This document shows positions 49,751-58,576 of a stretch of DNA of 64,000 bases, one piece after another (within the stretch, counting starts at the first letter, position 1; each line of letters opens with the position of its first letter). The notes below the pieces were generated by a model that did no database searches, was not told the origin of the DNA, and saw only the letters and a list, made by a program, of their open reading frames with translations. The translations under genes and the position numbers were made by a program. Origin of the DNA: Mucilaginibacter achroorhodeus (GTDB taxonomy: Bacteria > Bacteroidota > Bacteroidia > Sphingobacteriales > Sphingobacteriaceae); contig NZ_VOEI01000005.1 in the NCBI RefSeq assembly GCF_007846095.1, forward strand, positions 186,001 to 250,000, given 5' to 3'.

Positions 49751-52700
49751 ATGAGTTTATCTTCCATAAGTATAAAACGGCCCGTACTTGCAACAGTAAT
49801 GTCTGTTGTGATTGTCGTATTTGGTGTTATAGGCTACAAGTTTTTGGGCGTGCGCGATTTCCCTTCTGTGGACCCGCCGATCATTTCTGTATCTACAAGT
49901 TACTCCGGTGCCAACGCAGACGTTATCGAATCGCAGATAACCGAGCCACTGGAGAAAGCGATCAATGGTGTGCCGGGTATTCGTAACATCTCCTCGACGA
50001 GTTCGGTAGGGCAAAGCAATATCACTGTTGAGTTTAACCTGGATGCCGACCTGGAAACCGCCGCCAACGACGTTCGCGACAAGGTAGGTCAGGCACAGCG
50101 CCAGCTGCCTCAAGACATTAACGCTCCGCCGGTAGTCACCAAAGCCGATGCCAACGCCGACCAAATCATAACGCTTACCGTAAGCAGTAATACCCGCAAC
50201 ATTATGCAGGTAGATGATTACGCGGAAAACGTATTGCAGGAAGGTTTACAAACCATCCCGGGCGTAAGCTCCATCAATATACAGGGGCAGCGCCAATACG
50301 CCATGCGCCTGTGGGTTGATCCTGATAAACTTTCGGCATTGGGCTTAACCGCAACTGATATAGGTGCAGCACTAAGCAAAGAGAACGTAGAATTACCGGC
50401 CGGTAAAATTGAAGGTAATAATACCGAGCTAACCATCCGCGCATTAGGTAAACTAACGGACGAAAAGGATTTTAACAACCTCATCATCCGTGCAGATAGC
50501 AACCGGGTTGTGCGCTTTAAAGATATCGGCTATGCTGTTTTAGGTTCAGCTAACGAGGAAACAGCCTTTAAGGAATCAGGCATACCGCAGGTGGGGTTGG
50601 CCGTGGTGCCGCAGCCGGGTGCCAACTACGTGCAAATTGCCAAGGATTTTTACAGGCGCCTTAAACAGATAGAAAAAGACCTTCCGCCGGATATTACCGT
50701 TAAGGTGGCATTGGATAATACCAAGTTTATCAATAACTCTATCGAGGAAGTAAAAGAAACGCTTATCATATCCTTTGTACTGGTAGTGATCATCATTTAC
50801 CTGTTTTTCCGCGATTGGTTGATCGCATTTCGCCCGCTGATAGATATACCGGTTTCATTGATCGGTGCATTCTTTATCATGTACGTATGCGGGTTCTCCA
50901 TCAATATATTAACGCTGTTGGGGATCGTACTGGCAACGGGTTTAGTGGTGGATGATGGTATTGTGGTAACCGAAAACATCTATAAAAAAGTAGAAGAAGG
51001 GATGAATATCCGCAAGGCTGCTTTTGAAGGCTCGGCAGAGATCTTGTTCGCGGTTATTTCTACATCGGTAACCCTGGCCGCGGTGTTCCTGCCCATCATG
51101 TTTTTGCAGGGCTTTACCGGCAGGCTGTTCCGCGAATTTGCGGTTGTAGTAGCCGGTTCGGTATTGATCTCAGCTTTTGTGTCGTTATCGTTAACGCCGA
51201 TGCTTAACGTAAAGCTGATCCGTAAAAATCAAAAGAAATCTAAATTCTATATCGCTACCGAGCCTTTCTTCGAGAAGATGACCAGCGGCTATACCGAATC
51301 GTTGGTGAAGTTCATGAAACGCAGGTGGGTGTCATTCGTGATATTGGGTGCATCGTTACTGGTTACCGGTATTCTGGTAAAGATAACGCCATCTGAATTG
51401 GCCCCGCTTGATGATAGAAGCTTACTTCGTTACTCCGTTACCGGATCAGAAGGTGCAACTTACGAGTACATGACCAAGTACATGGATAAGGTTGCCAACC
51501 TGGTGACCGATTCTATGCCCGAGGCGAATGTGAATATCGAGATTGTATCACCATCATTTGGTGGTGGTTCGGCCAACACCGGTTTTGGCAGGGTAGGTTT
51601 GGTACCGCCCGATCAGCGCGAGCGTACCCAGCAGCAACTGGCCGACTGGCTGAACAAGAAACTTGCCCGCATGCCCGATGCACGCGCCATTGTGGTACAA
51701 GAGCAAACCATAAGCGGTGGTGGTAGCGGCGCACGTACCTCATTGCCGGTGCAATTTGTTATCCAGAACCAGGATTTTGAAAAACTGCGGAAGGTATTGC
51801 CTGAGTTTTTTGCCGAAGTATCTAAAAGCCCGGTATTCCAGGGTACGGATGTAAACCTGAAATTTACCAAACCGGAACTGCGTGTAACTACCGACCGTGA
51901 CAGGGCAAGGGACTTAGGGGTTTCGGTTGCCGACATTGCACAAACGCTTCAATTATATTATAGTGCAGGCCGTTTAGATTACTTTTTGATCAACGGTAAA
52001 CAATACCAGGTAATAGCACAGGTAGATCGCGCCAACCGCGACCAGCCGCTTGATCTGAAATCTGTTTACGTACGCAGCACCAAGGGCGACCTGGTACAGT
52101 TGGACAACGTGGTGAAGGTGACGGAAAGCGCTACGCCGCCATCCATCTATCACTTTAACCGCTTTAAATCAGCAACAGTGCAGGCAGGTTTGTCGCCGGG
52201 GCATACCGTTGGTGATGGTATTGAGGAAATGAACCGCATTGCCAAAGGTTTACTGGACGAAACCTTTAGTACAGACCTTGCCGGCCCATCACGTGACTAT
52301 GCCGAAGGTTCATCAAATATCCTCTTTGCATTCGGGTTTGCGTTGTTACTTATTTACCTGGTATTAGCCGCACAATTTGAAAGCTTTATGGATCCATTCA
52401 TCGTGATGCTTACCGTGCCGCTCGCTATTGCAGGTGCCTTTATATCGCTTTGGCTGTTTGATCAAACGTTCAATATCTTTAGCCAGATAGGTATCATTAC
52501 CCTGGTTGGCTTGGTTACCAAAAACGGTATTTTGATAGTTGAGTTTGCCAACCAGCGCATGGAGCACGGCCTAAGCAAATATGAGGCTGTGGTTGAAGCT
52601 GCAACATCGCGCCTTCGCCCAATTTTGATGACCAGTTTGGCGGTGGTTTTAGGTTCGGTACCAATTGCGCTGGCTTTGGGTGCCGGTGCAAAAAGCCGTA

Positions 52701-52870
52701 CATCATTAGGTATTGTAATTATTGGCGGTATGTTGTTCTCCCTGGTGTTAACACTTTACGTTATCCCAACCATGTACATGGTATTTGCATCAAAAACCCG
52801 CCGCGACCCTGATGCCGAACCAGTGGATGAAACCGAACCAAAAGCACCTTTATTGATAGATAAACTTTAA
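49751..52870 (+). CDS. RND family efflux transporter permease (AcrB-like)
   Basis: The 1039-aa protein has the size and layout of the HAE1/AcrB branch: N-terminal SSISIKRPVLATVMSVVIVVFG helix, two large periplasmic loops (residues about 35-335 and 560-860), and 12 membrane helices. The motif GLVVDDGIVVTENI, in TM4, carries the paired Asp used for proton relay. The second half has GLVTKNGILIVEFANQ. It exports hydrophobic compounds, such as drugs or bile-like detergents, through the TolC-type protein encoded next. The absence of a dedicated repressor nearby leaves its control open. Confidence 0.94.
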   Translation: MSLSSISIKRPVLATVMSVVIVVFGVIGYKFLGVRDFPSVDPPIISVSTSYSGANADVIESQITEPLEKAINGVPGIRNISSTSSVGQSNITVEFNLDADLETAANDVRDKVGQAQRQLPQDINAPPVVTKADANADQIITLTVSSNTRNIMQVDDYAENVLQEGLQTIPGVSSINIQGQRQYAMRLWVDPDKLSALGLTATDIGAALSKENVELPAGKIEGNNTELTIRALGKLTDEKDFNNLIIRADSNRVVRFKDIGYAVLGSANEETAFKESGIPQVGLAVVPQPGANYVQIAKDFYRRLKQIEKDLPPDITVKVALDNTKFINNSIEEVKETLIISFVLVVIIIYLFFRDWLIAFRPLIDIPVSLIGAFFIMYVCGFSINILTLLGIVLATGLVVDDGIVVTENIYKKVEEGMNIRKAAFEGSAEILFAVISTSVTLAAVFLPIMFLQGFTGRLFREFAVVVAGSVLISAFVSLSLTPMLNVKLIRKNQKKSKFYIATEPFFEKMTSGYTESLVKFMKRRWVSFVILGASLLVTGILVKITPSELAPLDDRSLLRYSVTGSEGATYEYMTKYMDKVANLVTDSMPEANVNIEIVSPSFGGGSANTGFGRVGLVPPDQRERTQQQLADWLNKKLARMPDARAIVVQEQTISGGGSGARTSLPVQFVIQNQDFEKLRKVLPEFFAEVSKSPVFQGTDVNLKFTKPELRVTTDRDRARDLGVSVADIAQTLQLYYSAGRLDYFLINGKQYQVIAQVDRANRDQPLDLKSVYVRSTKGDLVQLDNVVKVTESATPPSIYHFNRFKSATVQAGLSPGHTVGDGIEEMNRIAKGLLDETFSTDLAGPSRDYAEGSSNILFAFGFALLLIYLVLAAQFESFMDPFIVMLTVPLAIAGAFISLWLFDQTFNIFSQIGIITLVGLVTKNGILIVEFANQRMEHGLSKYEAVVEAATSRLRPILMTSLAVVLGSVPIALALGAGAKSRTSLGIVIIGGMLFSLVLTLYVIPTMYMVFASKTRRDPDAEPVDETEPKAPLLIDKL

Positions 52871-52875
52871 GCAAT

Positions 52876-54207
52876 ATGATGATCAAAAAAACACTTTGCT
52901 TTTTGGTTTGCCTTATTGCTTTGGCAACCGGTCTGCGTGCCCAAACGGCTACCAATCCTGCTGCGCCGCATTTATCTTTGAGGGATGCCATTGAGGTTGC
53001 CCTCAAGAATAACTATAACATTAAATTATCGCAGAATAATTCAACTATCGCCGGCAACAATGTTACGTTGGGCAATGCCGGTTTTTTACCGGTTGTAACC
53101 GGCGATGCAGCCTTAAATGCAAGCAGGCAGCAAATACAGCAAACCCGTAACGATAGAACGGTCAATAACCTAAGGGCTAACAACAGCAATAACAGCTATG
53201 GCGTAAACCTTAACTGGACTATTTTTGATGGTTTTAACATGTTTGCTAATTACGACATGCTTAAGCAGATGGATAAGCTTGGTGCTATACGTTTGCAGGA
53301 TACCATACAAACAACGGTTGCAAACGTTATAACCACATACTATAACCTGGTAGCGCAAAACGTGCAGATACAGGCTTTAAAAGGGGCAATTGCTATCTCG
53401 CGTACGCAGTTAAGATATGCTAATGATAAGTTTGCAGTTGGTCGTATATCGCGGCTTGATGTTTACACTGCCCAAATAGCGCTTAACACAGATACCGCTA
53501 CGCTGCTTTCGCAGATACAAACCTATAAAACCACGCAGGTGCAATTGAACCAATTGCTGGTGCGCAACCTGCAAACCGATTTTACAGTTGATAGTACTTT
53601 AACGGTAAGCAATCAGTTGGTGCTGGGCGATGTGATCGCGAAGGCGCAGAACCAGAACCCGGCCATACTGGCATCAAAGATAAACAAGCGCCTTGCCGAG
53701 ATCAACCTGAGGCAGGTTCGCTCAACCAGGTATCCTGTGGTAGGTGTTACCTCAGGCTATACGTTTACCAATAGTCGTACCCCGGCAGGCTTTACCTTAA
53801 GCCAGAATGCGCACGGTTTAGCTTATGGGCTTACTGCATCCATCAATATATTTGACGGCTTTAACCAGTGGCGACGCGAGCGTAATGCCAAACTACAGAT
53901 AGATAATGCGGAGATCAGTCAGAAAAAAACGCAGCAGGATATAGAGGCACAGATCAGCAACTTTTTTATTGCCTACGTATCGGGATTGGACCTTATTAAA
54001 CTGAGCCAATCAAATGTTGATCTTACTAAAAAAAACCTGGAGATATCCCTGGAGAAATATCGCCTGGGTAACATTACTCCGTTGGAGATCAGAGAAGCGC
54101 AACGTAACTACCTCAATGCGCAGTCTGTTTACTCAAATGCCCTGTACCAATCCAAAATGGCCGAGGTTACTCTACAGCAGATAACTAACAGTATTAATAT
54201 TAGGTAA
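52876..54207 (+). CDS. TolC family outer-membrane efflux protein
   Basis: The 443-aa protein has a signal peptide (cleavage near LRAQ, residue 23) and two repeated outer-membrane efflux protein segments with long helices (LSLRDAIEVALKNNYNIKL, then YGVNLNWTIFDGFNMFANY, and later GLTASINIFDGFNQWRRERNAKLQ). The repeated I-F-D-G-F motif marks the strands of the barrel. It is the last gene of the RND operon, 5 bp after the permease stop. Confidence 0.93.
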   Translation: MMIKKTLCFLVCLIALATGLRAQTATNPAAPHLSLRDAIEVALKNNYNIKLSQNNSTIAGNNVTLGNAGFLPVVTGDAALNASRQQIQQTRNDRTVNNLRANNSNNSYGVNLNWTIFDGFNMFANYDMLKQMDKLGAIRLQDTIQTTVANVITTYYNLVAQNVQIQALKGAIAISRTQLRYANDKFAVGRISRLDVYTAQIALNTDTATLLSQIQTYKTTQVQLNQLLVRNLQTDFTVDSTLTVSNQLVLGDVIAKAQNQNPAILASKINKRLAEINLRQVRSTRYPVVGVTSGYTFTNSRTPAGFTLSQNAHGLAYGLTASINIFDGFNQWRRERNAKLQIDNAEISQKKTQQDIEAQISNFFIAYVSGLDLIKLSQSNVDLTKKNLEISLEKYRLGNITPLEIREAQRNYLNAQSVYSNALYQSKMAEVTLQQITNSINIR

Positions 54208-54234
54208 TTTATCGAAAATGTATATTTTTGAAAA

Positions 54235-54615
54235 ATGCCATCTCAATACCATACCTGTTTGCTTATTGATGATAACTACATCGATAACTTTGTTACGCGA
54301 AAAATTTTGGAGAGTGGCCATTTTGCCGAAAATATAATTGTAATACAATCTGCCCCTGAGGCATTAAGCGCGCTTGCCGATGGTACTGTAAAGCCTGATG
54401 TGATATTTTTAGATATCCGTATGCCGCAGATGAGCGGTTTTGAGTTTCTAAAAGCTTACGAACAACTGGCTATTGATAAAGAACATACTAAAATATTTAT
54501 GCTCTCATCATCGCTTGATCCAACCGATATGAACAACTCACTGAGCAATAGATATGTTACCCAGTATGTTCATAAACCTTTAACGCACGAGGCGCTGGAA
54601 GAACTTAGTACATGA
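54235..54615 (+). CDS. Single-domain response regulator (receiver only)
   Basis: The 126-aa protein is a receiver domain: acidic pair in LIDDNYIDN (residues about 10-12), phospho-acceptor Asp in DVIFLDIRMPQMSG (near 58), Thr/Ser region MLSSSLDP, and Lys in YVHKPLTHEAL. No output domain is present. The type with IDNFVTRKIL is common in Bacteroidota, often paired with PAS-rich kinases. A perfect -7 element TATTTTTG (54223-54230) ends 4 nt before the ATG, so the transcript may be leaderless. It overlaps the kinase-like gene by 4 bp. Confidence 0.88.
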   Translation: MPSQYHTCLLIDDNYIDNFVTRKILESGHFAENIIVIQSAPEALSALADGTVKPDVIFLDIRMPQMSGFEFLKAYEQLAIDKEHTKIFMLSSSLDPTDMNNSLSNRYVTQYVHKPLTHEALEELST

Positions 54616-55484
54616 TTTTAGTAGCAGATAGCGGATCTTCAAAAACAGACTGGCTGCTGGCCACACCGGCCGATGGCAATAAGGCATTTAAATGTGCCGG
54701 TTTAAACCCATACTTTTTAACAGAAAAAGAGATCACCAGGATCATCCAGGAACAGCTGCCTGATATGGTTGCTTACGCCGGTGATGTAACGGAGATCTAT
54801 TTCTTTGGTGCAGGCTGCTCAAGTCCGGACAGGCATGAGATAGTCACAAACGCCATCAGTACACTTTTCCCCGAAGCGTATGTGAGTGTAGACAGCGACC
54901 TGCTTGCCTCTGCTTACGCCACCTGCGGCCACGAAAAAGGTTTTTGCTGTGTGCTGGGCACCGGCTCAAATATTTCTTTTTTTGATGGTGAGGATATACA
55001 TGACGGGCAGCATGGCCTGGGTTATGTGTTGGGCGACGAAGGCAGCGGCACCTGGTTTGGTAAAGCCCTGCTTACCGATTACCTGTATGAGCTTATGCCG
55101 GCTGATATTGCCGTTAATTTTGGCAAAGCCTTTAACCCAACCAAGGAAGCCGTTATTGAGAATGTTTACCGCAAGCCAAGGGGTAATGCCTACCTGGCTG
55201 CCTTCTCAAAATTTTTAAGCGAGATACGTTCAACGGATTACGGCCAAAATATCTTGCGCGCCGGCTTGCAGGAGTTTGTGGATACCAATATCAAACAATC
55301 GTACCCGCAATACGATAGATTCAAATGCCATTTTGTAGGCTCCATAGCCTATGTTTTTGCCGACGAACTCAAAAGTATCTGCCGAGACAATGGTGTGCAT
55401 GTAGGCAAGATCATCCGGCAGCCAATAAACGACCTGCAGGAGTTTATCCTTAAAAGGGATGCTGCGAATCAATCATTATTGTAA
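54612..55484 (+). CDS. BadF/BadG/BcrA/BcrD-type ATPase, N-acetylglucosamine kinase-like
   Basis: The 290-aa protein is a sugar kinase-like ASKHA ATPase: LVADSGSSKTDWLLA (phosphate 1, residues about 3-17), YFFGAGCSS, CCVLGTGSNISFFDG (near 112-126) and GLGYVLGDEGSGTWFGK (near 137-153). Relatives phosphorylate N-acetylglucosamine or act in muropeptide recycling in Bacteroidota. Its start overlaps the receiver gene by 4 bp, and its end overlaps a convergent lipoprotein gene by 35 bp. Confidence 0.86.
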   Translation: MILVADSGSSKTDWLLATPADGNKAFKCAGLNPYFLTEKEITRIIQEQLPDMVAYAGDVTEIYFFGAGCSSPDRHEIVTNAISTLFPEAYVSVDSDLLASAYATCGHEKGFCCVLGTGSNISFFDGEDIHDGQHGLGYVLGDEGSGTWFGKALLTDYLYELMPADIAVNFGKAFNPTKEAVIENVYRKPRGNAYLAAFSKFLSEIRSTDYGQNILRAGLQEFVDTNIKQSYPQYDRFKCHFVGSIAYVFADELKSICRDNGVHVGKIIRQPINDLQEFILKRDAANQSLL

Positions 55485-55911
55485 CTAATTCGCCAGGCAA
55501 CATGCTTAATTGATCCTCTGTGTACGAGTTTACTTTCAGGTATTTCTTCATAGCGCACAGTTGATCCATTGAGTACCTTCCATCGTATCTTTTGAGCGAG
55601 TCTGCCGCAAAGAAATATATAAACAATTTTTTCTCTTTACCGCTTTCTATGTACTCATGCCATGCGTCTGCTCTGCCATTGATCTTAATATCCCCAACAG
55701 AATCAGGCGCTATAGTTACCCAATCAGCAGTATAGAAAGCAACGTTATTTTCCGTGTGAACATTAGTAGCATTTGAATACAAGACGGTTATAAGCAATGG
55801 AGATTTATTTTCGACAGATAGCATTGCATTCTGGTAATCCATAACACAACCATGCATTATGATGCTGATGACAACCAAGGCAAAAATTGACTTCCAGCTA
55901 TTTGGCGTCAC
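55450..55911 (-). CDS. Unrecognised lipoprotein
   Basis: The 153-aa protein begins with a basic/hydrophobic segment and a lipobox IMHGCVMD (Cys22). The rest is a small beta-rich domain with no family I recognise; it mentions a regular pattern of the type SVENKSPLLITVLYSN. It lies after lnt on the same strand with a 14-bp overlap, so it may be cotranscribed with lnt. Its 3' end overlaps the convergent kinase-like gene by 35 bp, which could produce antisense overlap between the two mRNAs. Confidence 0.65.
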   Translation of the reverse strand: MTPNSWKSIFALVVISIIMHGCVMDYQNAMLSVENKSPLLITVLYSNATNVHTENNVAFYTADWVTIAPDSVGDIKINGRADAWHEYIESGKEKKLFIYFFAADSLKRYDGRYSMDQLCAMKKYLKVNSYTEDQLSMLPGELVTIMIDSQHPF

Positions 55912-57520
55912 GGCTATTTCTTTTAATTCTTATCAGCAAAAATATCATTCCTAATACGGCTAACGCGCTTCCGGTTTTAGGCAGGTAATCGCCGTGCTCT
56001 GTATAAAATGTTAAGCTATTATTAAGGTTAATATCTTGCTTAAGCGCGGTACGTACCCACCATTTGCTTTGCTGTACAATATCTCCACGCCCATTGATAA
56101 AAGCCGAGATACCGGTGTTTGCAGATTGGCAAACCCAGCGGCGGTTTTCAATAGCCCGCAATTTGGCATAATCCAGATGCTGGTCTTTCCCCGAGGTATT
56201 GCCCCACCAGCCATCATTGGTGATAACTGCAATAAATTGTGAACCCTGCCTAACAGACTTTGCCACCCACTCGCCCCATAACGATTCATAACAAATAACG
56301 GGCGTTGCACCTATGCCGCTTTGCGAATATAATACACTTGGCTCGCTTTGCATACCGTAAGCGCCTGTTGCCCCGCCCAAATGCTCAAACACTGGTTTAA
56401 TGAATGACAAGGCATTACCAAAAGGTAAAGACTCCGCACCGGGCACCAATCGGGATTTGTGGTAAAACTGAACCTTATCAGAGTTTTCAATATTGATGGC
56501 GGCGCTAAACCTATCGTAAAATGCACTTCCATCTTCAAGTGGTGATGCAGTGCCGGTAGCGCGGTTTACATAGAACTTATGTGTTTCGCCACCAGTGATG
56601 ACATTGCCGTTTTTAAACCGCTCTAAAAAGCGTTTAACCTGTAAGTATGGCTGTTCTGTACGGATGCGGTCCTCATCCATGTCTTTTACAATAGCGGTCT
56701 CCGGCCATATAAAATATTCGGTGTTGCGCTGACCAATCGAGTCGCAAAGCTTTGTTAAAATATTTATCTGCTCAGCAGACGGCACTGTACCTTCTTTTTC
56801 ATACGGATCAATATTAGGCTGAGCGACAACAATGTTTGATGGATTTGGTACTTCCTGGTATTGGTAGTAAGTATACAACGAAAAACTCAACGGAAGAATA
56901 AACACCAATACCAAAGACACGATCAGTTTTAACCTTATTGTTTTAGCCTGCGACTCCCGCAAGCCAATATAGATCAGGAACACCAGGATGTTGATCGCCC
57001 AGATCCAGATGGTACCGCCGTACACTCCGGTATATTCATACCACTGTGCCCACTGATGGGTGGTAGCAAGTCCGTTGCCAAGCGTCATCCACGGGAAGTT
57101 TAGGTCCCAGCTTTGGTGCAGGTATTCGTAACCTATCCAGAAGCAGACCAAACCAACCAGGCTGATAGTACGGTTAGCTTTAAGGCGTAGCCGGTAATAC
57201 AGCCAGCAAGCCGTCGCCATTAACACCGGGCCAAGGCTGTAAGGTATTAACGTAATAGGTATTGCTGTTACAGGCCCAATTATTTTTAAGGCATTGTAAA
57301 CCCAGTAAATACACAGCACATTCCACACAAAAAAGCCCAGGAAAGCGATGTGGAAGATCTTTTTTCCTTTGCTTTTAACATCAGATTTGATGATGTTCTC
57401 CACCGCCACCAGCATAGGCACAAAGCCTATCAAAAGCATAATAGTGGTGTAATGCGTAGGCGGCCAGGCCACCCAAAGCAGCAACCCGGAGAATATGGAT
57501 AGGAGTATGTTTTTTTTCAT
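55898..57520 (-). CDS. lnt: Apolipoprotein N-acyltransferase
   Basis: The 540-aa protein has six to seven membrane helices in the first 225 residues, a carbon-nitrogen hydrolase domain (about 235-500) and a last helix near the end. The nitrilase-type triad is visible: Glu in EYFIWPETAIV, Lys in FYHKSRLVPGAESLPF and Cys in VICYESLWGEWV. It adds the third acyl chain to lipoproteins in the inner membrane. The length is close to that of Escherichia coli Lnt. It is transcribed together with the small lipoprotein gene at 55450. Confidence 0.92.
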   Translation of the reverse strand: MKKNILLSIFSGLLLWVAWPPTHYTTIMLLIGFVPMLVAVENIIKSDVKSKGKKIFHIAFLGFFVWNVLCIYWVYNALKIIGPVTAIPITLIPYSLGPVLMATACWLYYRLRLKANRTISLVGLVCFWIGYEYLHQSWDLNFPWMTLGNGLATTHQWAQWYEYTGVYGGTIWIWAINILVFLIYIGLRESQAKTIRLKLIVSLVLVFILPLSFSLYTYYQYQEVPNPSNIVVAQPNIDPYEKEGTVPSAEQINILTKLCDSIGQRNTEYFIWPETAIVKDMDEDRIRTEQPYLQVKRFLERFKNGNVITGGETHKFYVNRATGTASPLEDGSAFYDRFSAAINIENSDKVQFYHKSRLVPGAESLPFGNALSFIKPVFEHLGGATGAYGMQSEPSVLYSQSGIGATPVICYESLWGEWVAKSVRQGSQFIAVITNDGWWGNTSGKDQHLDYAKLRAIENRRWVCQSANTGISAFINGRGDIVQQSKWWVRTALKQDINLNNSLTFYTEHGDYLPKTGSALAVLGMIFLLIRIKRNSRDAK

Positions 57521-57543
57521 AGAGTGACTATGTAATTAAGCGA

Positions 57544-57632
57544 TGTCATTTCGAACGATAGTGAGAAATCTTCTACGCGGGACATTTATGGTGAAGAAGA
57601 TTTCTCCTCACTGTCGTTCGTTCGAAATGACA
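57544..57632. repeat. Long REP-like palindrome
   Basis: TGTCATTTCGAACGA (57544-57558) and TCGTTCGAAATGACA (57618-57632) are perfect inverted repeats. Just inside, AGTGAG-AAATCTTCT pairs with AGAAGATTTCT-CCTCACT with a 3-nt bulge. The whole forms a stem of about 35 bp in the space between lnt and rsmI. Repeats of this kind are common as dispersed elements in Bacteroidota genomes. Confidence 0.65.
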
Positions 57633-57732
57633 CCTTTTTATATTGTGTTGATGCTATCGCCACGTCGCTGTCGCTCCTCGCAATGGCGTTTGTTTTTTTA
57701 AACCTTCTCCTTTGGAGAGGGTTGGGTGAGGC

Positions 57733-58464
57733 TTATTCCTCCTCATTCCCATACTTCTTTTTCTTCTTCCCCTCAGCTTCCTCGGCGCCGGCAATGCAGA
57801 TCACAAACTCGCCCTTAATGGGGTGTGTTTCAAAATGCTGCTTTACCTCTGCAACCGTGCCGCGCACAGTCTCCTCGAACATCTTGGTCAGCTCGCGCGA
57901 AACAGAAAGCTGCCTATCCAGGCCAAAATAGGTGGCCATTTCTTCAAGTGTTTTCAATAAACGATGCGGCGACTCGTACAGGATGATGGTGCGCTCTTCC
58001 TGCGCCAGAAATTTGTAGCGGGTTTGGCGGCCTTTTTTCAGCGGCAAAAATCCCTCGAAACAAAACTTATCTGTAGGGAAGCCTGAGTTAACCAATGCGG
58101 GCACAAAAGCAGTTGCGCCCGGCAGGCATTCTACAGCAATGTTAAACTTCAAAGCCTCCCGCACCAGGAAGAAACCCGGATCGGATATTGCCGGCGTACC
58201 CGCATCAGATATCAGTGCGATATTTTGCCCCATCAGCAAAAACTTGATGATCTCATTACTGCTTTGATGCTCGTTGTGCTGGTGGTGCGCAAATACTTTG
58301 TTCTGGATATCAAAATGCTTTAACATCGGTGCAGAAGTACGCGTATCCTCGGCCAGTATCAGATCGGCGTCTTTCAATACCCGTATAGCCCTGAAGGTCA
58401 TATCTTCCAGGTTACCGATAGGGGTAGGCACTAAGTAAAGTTTTCCTGTTTTGGGTTGGTCCAT
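57733..58464 (-). CDS. rsmI: 16S rRNA (cytidine(1402)-2'-O)-methyltransferase
   Basis: The 243-aa protein has the tetrapyrrole-methylase fold signatures of RsmI: LYLVPTPIGNLEDMTFRAIR (residues 9-28), DLILAEDTRTS (near 33-43), IALISDAGTPAISDPGF (near 80-96), and the C-terminal FVICIAGAEE. It methylates C1402 in the decoding centre of 16S rRNA. The C-terminus ends with a Lys/Glu-rich tail (EEAEGKKKKKYGNEEE). Its start lies 112 bp from divergent serS. Confidence 0.94.
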   Translation of the reverse strand: MDQPKTGKLYLVPTPIGNLEDMTFRAIRVLKDADLILAEDTRTSAPMLKHFDIQNKVFAHHQHNEHQSSNEIIKFLLMGQNIALISDAGTPAISDPGFFLVREALKFNIAVECLPGATAFVPALVNSGFPTDKFCFEGFLPLKKGRQTRYKFLAQEERTIILYESPHRLLKTLEEMATYFGLDRQLSVSRELTKMFEETVRGTVAEVKQHFETHPIKGEFVICIAGAEEAEGKKKKKYGNEEE

Positions 58465-58486
58465 TTTTTACAGTTTGCAATTTCCG

Positions 58487-58558
58487 GTTTGCAGTTTGCA
58501 GCAGCGGTTACAAAATAATAGCAAACTGCCCGCTGCAAACGGCAAACTCTTATATTTG
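58487..58558 (+). promoter_or_regulatory. serS promoter with TTTGC inverted repeats
   Basis: GTTTGCAGTTTGCAGC (58487-58502) and CGCTGCAAACGGCAAAC (58531-58547) form a long imperfect palindrome with repeated TTTGC/GCAAA units. A perfect -7 element TATATTTG lies at 58551-58558, 18 nt before the serS ATG. The palindrome is in the position for an operator or for a 5' hairpin between rsmI and serS promoters. Confidence 0.5.
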
Positions 58559-58576
58559 CCTTTTAATCTAAAAAAG

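Noticed and set aside
58451..58576. 42-codon N-terminal extension of seryl-tRNA synthetase
   Set aside because: The extension passes through the promoter and palindrome and is repeat-derived; the standard SerRS N-terminus begins at 58577.
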